Below, piece after piece: positions 28,482-36,710 of a DNA stretch of 64,000 nt. Source of the DNA: Flectonema sp. DT1601 (lineage: Eukaryota > Euglenozoa > Diplonemea > Diplonemida > Diplonemidae); contig OZ025830.1 of assembly GCA_964019425.1 (NCBI GenBank), forward strand, positions 769,501 to 833,500, written 5' to 3'. The number at the start of each line of letters is the position of its first letter. Positions within the stretch are counted from its first letter, which is position 1. Below the pieces are notes generated by a model. The model was not told the DNA's origin, ran no database searches, and worked only from the letters and a program-made list of their open reading frames with translations. A program made the translations under genes and the position numbers.

Positions 28482-30092
28482 ATGGAAGAGTATTCTCATG
28501 ATGACTTCACTAGGGCGCTGGAAATGAATGGAAAAGAATCGGAAGTTGGAAAGTTGGGATTTAAACGTGCTGAAGAAGAGAGAGAGAAGAGGCTGCAGGC
28601 CACGAGGAAGAAATGGGAAAAGGGAAACAGCACTAATTCAACAGTTGAGAGCGGAGAGTATTCTCACGAAATGTACATCGAAGCGCTTCGAATGGAAGGA
28701 AAGGCAGCCATCGTAACGCCAGAAACACTTGCCGCTGAGAAGAGTAGAAGTGAAGAAGAACAACTTCGTAAAGACGAAGTATCCTACAAGAAGAAGTCAG
28801 GTATGACCTTTGCTGAACAATGGGAGAAGGAACACGAAGCCGAGGAGGCCGCAGCAGAAAAAGAAATGCGACAGCGAGCGAAGGAAGAAGCAGCTCAAAG
28901 ATCAGCTGACGTCAAAGAGCAAGGTGAGCAACAAAAGTCAACTCCGTCTTCACAAATACTTCCAACTCCTCAGGCAGCTGTTGATAATAAATTATTTGAA
29001 GGACTCGGGCATACCGACACTCGTAACCATCTTCTGTTGTCGGCAGTAAGGCCAGACCAAACTTTTATATCATCAGTTAAAGACCAAGGTCACGCTGTAA
29101 CACTTGCGACCTCACTAGAGGAAACCTCTTTAATTTACTCAACACACAGTAAGCAGTCTACTCCTCAAGGGATTACTTTAAATATTATTCTTTTCGTAGA
29201 AGACTCGAAGGAATTCCATTCTTCAGTTCGTTCTTTCATCGAATTAGTTCAGCGACCAACTGTTGCTGGTAAGCCTCCTGCTGTTATTATTGTTGGTACT
29301 AAAACAGAACAAAAACCTTCTGATGAGTTGATTAGTACTTTCAAAGCAGTCCACAACCCTCCTTACGTTCTTTGCACTTTCAACTTGGAAGTTGCTCTCA
29401 AATTCTTATCCGCAAATAGTAGTGATGTTTCCCTTGATGATGAAATGAGAGTCATTGAAAATTTAGTACCCAGCGGGGATCGAACTTGTGGGGCTAAAGT
29501 ACCATCGCAGACGATAGTGAAGGACGTTGATCATAATTTATCCATGTCAACAGCGAAGCCTGTGACGTGGTTAGAAGTTGGAATGCATTGGATTGGAGAG
29601 TTCGATCTCGACTTATCATGTGTACTTCTCAACTCTAAAGGAGGGAAACAGGGAATGATTTACTTCGCTAACTTAGACTTCGGAGGAAATGTGTTCTCTC
29701 ATTCTGGTGATATGATGACAGCACCAAAAGGAGAAAAGGAATGTATATCAGTTTGTCTTAAGGACGTACCAGAAACAGTCACCAGCATGTATTTTGTTAT
29801 TACTTCGTATAGTGGTGAACCATTTTGTGATGTGTCAGCAATCGACGCATCGATCACTATCGCTGATGAGAACAACACTCGAGAAGTGATGACTCAGTTT
29901 CCTTTAACTGGAAGTGGATCTCACAGAGCGATAGTTCTCTGTAGAGTTTATCGATCAACTAATGGGGTTTGGGGTGTTACTAAAGTTGACATCCCTCACA
30001 GCACAGCAGAGACAGCAAGAGGACTGGTCTCAACTTGTCAAAAACACTTTCGAGAGCATCCTCTCCAAACGTGGGATGCGCCGTATCTCTGA
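28482..30092 (+). CDS. TerD-domain protein with duplicated N-terminal motif
   Basis: 536 residues. The N-terminus carries the same short motif twice: EYSHDDFTRALEMNGKES at about 3-20 and EYSHEMYIEALRMEGKAA at about 59-76. A charged helical region follows to about 165. Residues about 190-310 look like an alpha/beta domain (ITLNIILFVEDSKEFHSSVR, AVIIVGTKTEQKPSDE, PYVLCTFNLEVALKFL) reminiscent of a small GTPase but without a P-loop. Residues about 355-525 are a TerD domain: VGMHWIGEFDLDLSCVLLNS, MIYFANLDFGG, FSHSGD, VTSMYFVITSYSGEPFCDVS, FPLTGSGSHRAIVLCRVYR. TerD domains bind calcium and in bacteria belong to stress and tellurite-resistance systems; eukaryotic copies are known. The acidic Ca ligand sites (FDLDLS) are kept. 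The role here is unknown. Confidence 0.85.
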   Translation: MEEYSHDDFTRALEMNGKESEVGKLGFKRAEEEREKRLQATRKKWEKGNSTNSTVESGEYSHEMYIEALRMEGKAAIVTPETLAAEKSRSEEEQLRKDEVSYKKKSGMTFAEQWEKEHEAEEAAAEKEMRQRAKEEAAQRSADVKEQGEQQKSTPSSQILPTPQAAVDNKLFEGLGHTDTRNHLLLSAVRPDQTFISSVKDQGHAVTLATSLEETSLIYSTHSKQSTPQGITLNIILFVEDSKEFHSSVRSFIELVQRPTVAGKPPAVIIVGTKTEQKPSDELISTFKAVHNPPYVLCTFNLEVALKFLSANSSDVSLDDEMRVIENLVPSGDRTCGAKVPSQTIVKDVDHNLSMSTAKPVTWLEVGMHWIGEFDLDLSCVLLNSKGGKQGMIYFANLDFGGNVFSHSGDMMTAPKGEKECISVCLKDVPETVTSMYFVITSYSGEPFCDVSAIDASITIADENNTREVMTQFPLTGSGSHRAIVLCRVYRSTNGVWGVTKVDIPHSTAETARGLVSTCQKHFREHPLQTWDAPYL

Positions 30093-30508
30093 ATCGAGTT
30101 TCGAGTTTACGATAGCGATCACTGCGATGATCACTTCATATTTTGTTATGTTATTACTTTAAATAGATTTCAGTAACGAATGCTACATTACGAACATACG
30201 TGGAGACTGTCGGCTGAAAAGCTTGGCAACATTCTACTTCAGACTCAAAGGCGGCTAATTCTGTCCTCCTGTCACTGCAACCGCCGCAGTGAATTGCCGC
30301 ACCTGTTTTCGGGAAGCTGCTCTTTTTTATTTTATTTTATTTTTTTGCATATTATTATACTGAAGTAGAATTGCACGCATTCAACACACTCGATAACTCT
30401 CATTTATTATAACAGCAAACCAAACCATCGTATGAACAGCTCGTACTCTAACTACAGACTATAACATGCTAAAGGTTAAATATTATTTAACAACTCAATC
30501 ACAGTTAA
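30093..30508. other. Intergenic
   Basis: Spacer with T-runs (30324-30344) and two candidate acceptors: AACAG at 30411-30415 and ATCACAG ending at 30504, four bases before the next ATG. No gene seen. Confidence 0.55.
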
Positions 30509-33500
30509 ATGTATCGGGTATTACTCTCCTCGAGTTGTATTGCGTTGAGTGTCTTGGGGCAGACAGATCCGCAAATAATTTGCGGAAACGACTTCGCACA
30601 AACTGGTACGAAAGAATTAAACGTCCAGGATATTAGAAAGCAGTTGGAGAATTTCTGTGATGAAGTAACAGATTTTCACAGAAATGGTCATGACTCGGAT
30701 GTTAAAGTTCATTTTGCAACAGATGATGACGTTAAGGGAGAGGCTTTAACTCTAAGTGAGGTTAAGTTCGATTTGTACGCTGAGATGCTCGCATCGAAAT
30801 CAACAGCTATCGAAATACCAAAACTAGACACTCAATGGGTTGAGGGAGTTAAAGAACATTTAGTTGACTTATCAGACCCAGAAGTTAATATAAACCTTGA
30901 TAACATATACGATATTTGGAGAAAACGTGATCTCGAAGGAAGACTTGTCGGGATTCCATTTCAACCAAATCGAATAACAATGTATTACAGAAAGGATTTA
31001 TTTGATAAATATGGTCACACTTGGAATCATGACTCGTGGGAAGTATTTGAGGAGACTCTTCTTGACATTCAAACAAAAGAAAGAGCTGACAGATTATCAA
31101 AAGGTCAGAATGATGACTTTTGGGGATTCACAATCCCAACTGACGACTCATCAAATCGAATGATGTACATGCTCGTCTCTCTCTTATCAGGTCATGATGG
31201 TGGTGGTGTTGTCGAACCTGATGGTCGAGTTACGATAAACAATCCGAAAGCCATTAAAACTATTTCAAGATGGGCCTCATGGTTTGATTCTTCATCTAAA
31301 TATAACATTGTTTCTCCAGAATGCTTTGGTCAGAGTACAAGTGGTGCTACTAACTTCTTTCTCGATGATAAATCCGCTGCGATAATCGTCTGGACGGCTG
31401 GACACTCAGAAAGGATGAATAACAAGATGAAAGAAGACCCTTCCTTTGTAATTCGCACTGCTCCAATTCCTGGTAAGAATGCATCTGGTTGTTCTGGTGA
31501 CTGGTCTCTAGCACTATCTCGTTATGCGAGAGAGAGAGAAGAAGCCCACAGATGGATGAGATTAATAGTTCAGAACGCCAAGAACTTACCAGGTAGACAA
31601 GAACCGATTGACATGAGAGTCAGAAATGATCCAATCCTGTGGGCTGACTACTGTACAAAGAATCCAATTATTTGTAAAGGATTTGAAGAATACCCCGACT
31701 GGTGGTCAAAGTTATCTCACAGACCTTCAATTGGTTGTGGAACACTTTATTCCTCATGTGCACGTACTGTTTACCAACACATGTACTCCGTCTTCCAACT
31801 CGGTGTTGACCCAGCAACTGCTGCAGCAAACATGGAACGAGATCTCAATGTTATGCTTGGTTATTGGGAAGCTTCTTCTTTGTCATCGACTCAAGATGCT
31901 TGGGAGACTGACTCTCGTATTACATTGGTGGTGGTTGCTTCGGTTGGTTTCGTGGTTCTCGCGTTTTTGTTTTTATTTAATCAACATAGATCCAGACACA
32001 TGAGAAAACCAAACCACTTCTCAGCACCCATTGCCGTAGTATTTGCGATTGTTTTGAGTGCAGCGATGGCTGGAGTTCTGTCAGCAGTGATCGTAGAATC
32101 ACACAACACGACTCGATTATTGTCTGATAAGTTAGCTGAAGATATTAGAATTCAATCTCTTAGAAGTGTTCAATATTCAATACAAGGAACTATCGATAGT
32201 TTAGTCGGCTCAACTAGTCGAAAAGCAATTAGCGACTTAGCAGTGGCAAAGATGAAAACTGATTTTGGAAAGATGGGACTCGACCCGAGAACACTGGTCT
32301 TACTTATAGATAGAAACTATCCTTATAATGTACTAGTGAGTTCTGATAAGGTACGACAACCAGAAAGGGTAAGTGTGATTTCAGAATCCGGAACATATAC
32401 TCATTTATATCCCTGGACTGCAGCAATACTCGAAACTATCTCTGATTGGGAAACTCGTGTCATCGACGGTATTCATTTGGAGAAGAACGGAATAGATTCC
32501 AACCTTCTGTCAGTCGACTATTCATCTGCTCAGGGCAGCAGAGATATTTCTTACTTACTGTGCTACATGACTCCGAGTGTTGTTATTCAAGAAGAAGCTG
32601 ATGCATCGATGGAACGATCTCTTAACTTTTCTCTAACTCTATCTGCTGTTGCAATTATCATAATCGTCTCTCTGATTGTGATGTTTACAGCTCCTCTAAT
32701 TGCACTCGCTACTGATATGGAATACGTCAGATTGTTTGAAATGGAAAGAGTGACATCTGCTGCTGGTAATTCAAGGTTCAGGTTCATGACTGAAATATCA
32801 TCACTGCTATTAGGATTTGAGAATATGTGTGAAGTGCTAATCGAGTACAAGGCTTACTTACCAAAAAGTATTTTTGCTGACAGTGACACTGACGTTGATG
32901 AATCGATTGTTAACGGAAGAGTTAATAATTGTGGATCATCACACGTTGTGACTAATCAATCATCACTTTCACAACGATCAGATAGCAGTATCACTGTCAG
33001 TACTAATCACGGTGCTATAAACGTTAGACATAATGTAAGGGTCGGAGTAGATCTCGGTAAACTTCGTACAGCTAGAGGTGCTTGCGTAGTTTTTCAACTT
33101 CGAAATGGAAATTCTATTTTAGCAAAGGCAGATCAGCCTCAAGAAATAGTCAAAACACTTCTTTCAACAATGGAAGAAGCGGCTATCAGACAAAAGGGTG
33201 TTCTACACACACTAAGCGCCAGATCACCAACAGAGTTTTCAATCTCGTGGGGGATTGTTGGACCAGATGTCAGTTGTTGTTACAAAGCTGCGAGGACTGC
33301 TATTCGAATTAGGGATGCTGTCGAATCCTCATCGATATTAATAAAGACATCTGGGAATGATCAGGCGAAGAAGTTACAATTCTCAATGGTTTTATCAGGA
33401 GCTAAATGTAAAGCAGGAAACATGGGAACAACTCACACTCGTGGGTTTGGAATGACAGGTGAGATATGTAATAGTTTAACAATAATGAAGGCCATCGGTG

Positions 33501-33931
33501 ATGACTTCGCCGCCATCTCAAATGTTATTCTGGTTGACCATCCCGCAGCTGAAACACTTCACGACTTTGATATGAGAGCCGTTGAGATTGTTAGAATTCG
33601 TCAAACTGCTCTGCTGTTAAAACAACTTCTTCAAGAAAGCTCAGCTGGTGAAGCTGAAGCTGGTGAATGGATGTATCAAATACAGACAACTCCTTCTCGT
33701 TCTACTCCTTTAGATAAATGTTTTCAAGACTTGCTAGCGGGTGCTAATATCAATGATGTTGTTGAAGAGCTCACGAAATCAATTACTCAAGAAAGAGATA
33801 TTCTAATGAAAGCAATCTCTGATCGATTAGCTCTCAGAGCCAAGAAAGTCAGCATCACTCAAACATACCAAGTTGTGGTTAGTCCTCACTTGTTTGAACA
33901 ACAATCAGAAGAACAGCTCCTCGTTGCTTGA
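30509..33931 (+). CDS. Receptor: bacterial-type solute-binding domain, sensor domain and pseudo-cyclase
   Basis: 1140 residues. Signal peptide 1-17 (MYRVLLSSSCIALSVLGQ). Residues about 25-450 resemble family-1 extracellular solute-binding proteins of sugar ABC importers (GRLVGIPFQPNRITMYYRKD, LFDKYGHTWNHDSWEVFEET, WGFTIPTDDSS, FLDDKSAAIIVW, IPGKNASGCSGDWSLALSRY). TM1 at 471-491, TM2 at about 508-530, a second external domain at about 535-705 (CACHE-like by position), TM3 at about 710-735. Then the RFRFMTEISSLLLGFENM / EYKAYLPKSIF linker common in kinetoplastid cyclase-like receptors, and at about 845-1030 a class III cyclase-like fold (GACVVFQLRNG, AKCKAGNMGTTHTRGFGMTG, EICNSL). Both metal-binding Asp positions look replaced (FxD by FQL; GDxF by SPTEF), so catalysis is unlikely. 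It probably senses a small ligand outside and signals by other means. Confidence 0.75.
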   Translation: MYRVLLSSSCIALSVLGQTDPQIICGNDFAQTGTKELNVQDIRKQLENFCDEVTDFHRNGHDSDVKVHFATDDDVKGEALTLSEVKFDLYAEMLASKSTAIEIPKLDTQWVEGVKEHLVDLSDPEVNINLDNIYDIWRKRDLEGRLVGIPFQPNRITMYYRKDLFDKYGHTWNHDSWEVFEETLLDIQTKERADRLSKGQNDDFWGFTIPTDDSSNRMMYMLVSLLSGHDGGGVVEPDGRVTINNPKAIKTISRWASWFDSSSKYNIVSPECFGQSTSGATNFFLDDKSAAIIVWTAGHSERMNNKMKEDPSFVIRTAPIPGKNASGCSGDWSLALSRYAREREEAHRWMRLIVQNAKNLPGRQEPIDMRVRNDPILWADYCTKNPIICKGFEEYPDWWSKLSHRPSIGCGTLYSSCARTVYQHMYSVFQLGVDPATAAANMERDLNVMLGYWEASSLSSTQDAWETDSRITLVVVASVGFVVLAFLFLFNQHRSRHMRKPNHFSAPIAVVFAIVLSAAMAGVLSAVIVESHNTTRLLSDKLAEDIRIQSLRSVQYSIQGTIDSLVGSTSRKAISDLAVAKMKTDFGKMGLDPRTLVLLIDRNYPYNVLVSSDKVRQPERVSVISESGTYTHLYPWTAAILETISDWETRVIDGIHLEKNGIDSNLLSVDYSSAQGSRDISYLLCYMTPSVVIQEEADASMERSLNFSLTLSAVAIIIIVSLIVMFTAPLIALATDMEYVRLFEMERVTSAAGNSRFRFMTEISSLLLGFENMCEVLIEYKAYLPKSIFADSDTDVDESIVNGRVNNCGSSHVVTNQSSLSQRSDSSITVSTNHGAINVRHNVRVGVDLGKLRTARGACVVFQLRNGNSILAKADQPQEIVKTLLSTMEEAAIRQKGVLHTLSARSPTEFSISWGIVGPDVSCCYKAARTAIRIRDAVESSSILIKTSGNDQAKKLQFSMVLSGAKCKAGNMGTTHTRGFGMTGEICNSLTIMKAIGDDFAAISNVILVDHPAAETLHDFDMRAVEIVRIRQTALLLKQLLQESSAGEAEAGEWMYQIQTTPSRSTPLDKCFQDLLAGANINDVVEELTKSITQERDILMKAISDRLALRAKKVSITQTYQVVVSPHLFEQQSEEQLLVA

Positions 33932-34176
33932 ACCCACTTCATATCAAAGAGATTAGCGGAGAACTTACATTCCGCAAATTGATAATTGTTTAGTTCTTTT
34001 TTTTTTCTTTTTTCTTTCTTTTGTTTTGTTATTCGATGTTGGCTTCGGATCAAAACAAAAAGTTTCCGAAAATCAAACAAAAAAAAATCTACTGAAAAAA
34101 AAAAAAACCAAATCAGTCATTTTAATTAGTAAAAAAAAATAACAACAAAAAAGCAACGAAATCTCTTTTTTAGTAC

Positions 34177-34207
<31 letters not shown>

Positions 34208-34334
34208 CCAAAAAAATATAAAAACATGTTTAACAGTGCTATGTATAATCTGTATTCATATCGGGTGACTTCGTGAGCAGCTTTCTTTTATTATTTATTT
34301 TTATAATCAAACTGCTCTATTGAAATATTAAATC

Positions 34335-34365
<31 letters not shown>

Positions 34366-34463
34366 CTGCGTTGACCACCACCACATCTTCTAATGAAGTA
34401 AGCTACCCATTCATATTGTGAATAGTAACTCTTCGTCAATCATCTTCGTTATGTTTGTGAAGA

Positions 34464-34661
34464 ATGATAATGACTAAACGAGTCTTATGTTCATTCGTGT
34501 GGATAACGACAGCTGTTTATTTGTGTTCTTTGATCTTGTTCTTGTGGTTTGGTGACTTCTTCATTCGCTTGAGTTACTTTTTATGGCTCCTTGTTGTCTA
34601 TGTCCGCATTATCTCTTCTTCTTCTCCTTTTACTACCAGTGAGGAGGAGAACAACCTTTGA
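34464..34661 (+). CDS. Possible small hydrophobic protein (doubtful)
   Basis: 65 residues from ATG (MIMTKRVLCSFVWITTAVYL) with two hydrophobic stretches and an acidic tail (SSPFTTSEEENNL). It lies in a gene-poor stretch and lacks a clean acceptor just upstream. T-rich DNA readily yields hydrophobic frames by chance, so this is kept only as a candidate. Confidence 0.2.
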   Translation: MIMTKRVLCSFVWITTAVYLCSLILFLWFGDFFIRLSYFLWLLVVYVRIISSSSPFTTSEEENNL

Positions 34662-34776
34662 CACGCATTCCCTCACACGAAATCTTACTGGTACTGTGTT
34701 GGTATTTTTTCCTCCCCTGTTTGACCTTTACGCATTCACCTATGTAAGGATGCATTATAATCCTAACAACAGATTA

Positions 34777-34895
34777 AGTCTGCTTACATTACTGTTGCCT
34801 CGTAGCTCTATTGGAGTTAACCCGATGCTCTTTAGTTTGCTGTATCAGCGATTCGTAATACGCAATGTAGGTAGGCTTCTTTATCTATTTATTGT
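34777..34895 (+). repeat. tRNA-like short interspersed repeat (copy A)
   Basis: Bases 34777-34860 match 43459-43542 with one mismatch over 84 bases. Inside is a box-A-like TAGCTCTATTGG and, starting 47 bases downstream of its start, a box-B-like GATTCGTAATA, close to tRNA spacing. The right side continues with the cttctttatctat tail shared by copies B and D. Confidence 0.7.
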
Positions 34896-36710
34896 CTGCT
34901 TTCATATATTTTTTTTTGTTGCAGTCTCTTCTCGTTACTTTATTCTAGTCCTCCTCGTTGTCGGTCTTCTTTGAATTGTTACCCTTCACTTAAATAATGG
35001 TTTTGCTTTCGAAAATATTATTTTTTAAAAAAAAAAAGGAAAATCTTTTTTTTAAAAAAAAAAAATCCGAGGGCGTTGTGTATAATTTTCCATTTTTTAT
35101 AGTGCTTTTTTTTTTTTTTGGGGAGAAAGCATGTCAGCAATGTGTTTTTACAACACATTGCGGTGCATGCCCGTCCTCAGCTTTAAAAAAAATAAATATT
35201 CGTATTGCGTATGACACTACTATGTGAATATGATGCGAATTTGTTGACAATTTTTTTCGTTTCCTCCCCTTTTTTTTTATTTCCTTTGAATGGCATTCAA
35301 AGAAAAAAACTCAACTTTCTTTTTACCAAAATCAATATTTTTTTTAAATCCACAACAAATCCTTTTTTTTTTTTTTTTTTTTTTTTTTGTTTGCTTTTTT
35401 TTTTCCCCCGATAACATCATAAAGGAAAACGAAAAAAAAAAAAAAAAAAAAAAGACAAAAAAAAATTGTCTCTTTTCTATGTGCTTTTTTTTCTAACCTT
35501 TGAGCTGAAAAGTTTGCATTTTTTTTTTTTTTTTGTTCATCTCGACTCTGTTGTGCAGTGATCAATCCCTTTATATTATAACGTGTATCTTTGTGTGGAA
35601 TGTGGCAGGTTCAAGGTTTTCGCTCTTGTTGAGGTTTTGGATGGGAATTTTCTATTCTATGAAAATAAAAAGTTAAAAATTTTCCATTCATTTTTTTTTA
35701 TTGCCGACGACAGCTCATTGTTAAGGTTAAGCGGTGAACACCTCAACTTCTTCCTTTTTTTCCTGCCTTGGGATTAGTGTGAAAATGGATTTCCTCAACA
35801 GTTTCTTATGCGGACTCTGAAAAGAACAGGGAAATGTCAAGGAACGAAAAAAAAAAATATCGAATCTCAACGTCTATTTTTTTTTTTTTTTTTCTACTCA
35901 AAAAAAAAAAAAATCCTAAATCCGACTTTAGTCTCAACGTTTTCAGTTGATAACCTGCAGTATTTATTTATTTATTTATTTGTTTGTTTCGTTTTTTTTT
36001 TTTTGGATTCCAAAGGCAGTCGTGAAGTTCCTTTATACGGCTTGGGGTAGAATGTGTTAATATCTCTGACACAACGGAAACGATACAATGACCAAAATTT
36101 GAAAAAAAAAAAAGTTTCTTTCCTTTTGTTTCCCCCAAAAAGCTACCATCCATTCATCCACACGTTTATATATTTTATTTTATTGTTATTCTTTCCAAGT
36201 GTTTGCTGGCTTTTTATTTTTTTTCAAAAGTCTTCCTTCTTGTATTCAGATTGTTCAATGTAGTGTCCAGTCTGTTCTTTCTGACTAGTTCGTCAGTACT
36301 ACCCCCAAGTGACTTATGACTCCTTGGAGTGCGTACTTTATTATACTAGTATGTTAAGTGTGTTGTTGTTGCTGTTTTTTCCCCTTCTTTTTTTCCTGTC
36401 TTCCATTTCTTTTTTTTTTCATTTTCACCAAAACCTGTTTTACAAAAAAATCATCATGAGCAAGCAAACTGTTTTAAGTCTCAAAAAGATGTTTTATTTA
36501 AGTGAAAACAGAACCGAACCTTTTTTTGCACGACAAAAAAAGGGTTGGGACATTATTAATGAATTTCTGTTTTTGCAAAGTTCAAGAAAATAAAAAAAAG
36601 AAATCTAAAAGAAGGGTAGTGTTTTTTTTTTTTTTTTTTTTTTTTTTGCTTCATTCTATTTTGACTATTTTTTCGAAAATTCGTTTTTTCTCTTCTTTTT
36701 TTTTATAGCA

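Larger units (their letters stand above)
33932..36710. other. Gene-poor, homopolymer-rich DNA upstream of the LINE
   Basis: Dominated by A and T runs (34179-34205, 34336-34362, 35361-35388, 35431-35453, 36621-36647). Contains short-repeat copy A (34777-34895). Many open frames are translated T-runs. The only frame with ordinary codons is 34464-34661. Nothing on the minus strand is credible. Confidence 0.6.

Noticed and set aside
30509-33931. Recent bacterial transfer or contamination for the solute-binding receptor
   Set aside because: The domain is fused to eukaryotic receptor parts, codon use looks like the neighbours and leader-type acceptors precede it. Any transfer is old.
34591-36708. 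Several small hydrophobic + strand frames
   Set aside because: Translated T-runs (Phe/Leu) with no acceptor or domain. Only 34464-34661 was kept, as doubtful.
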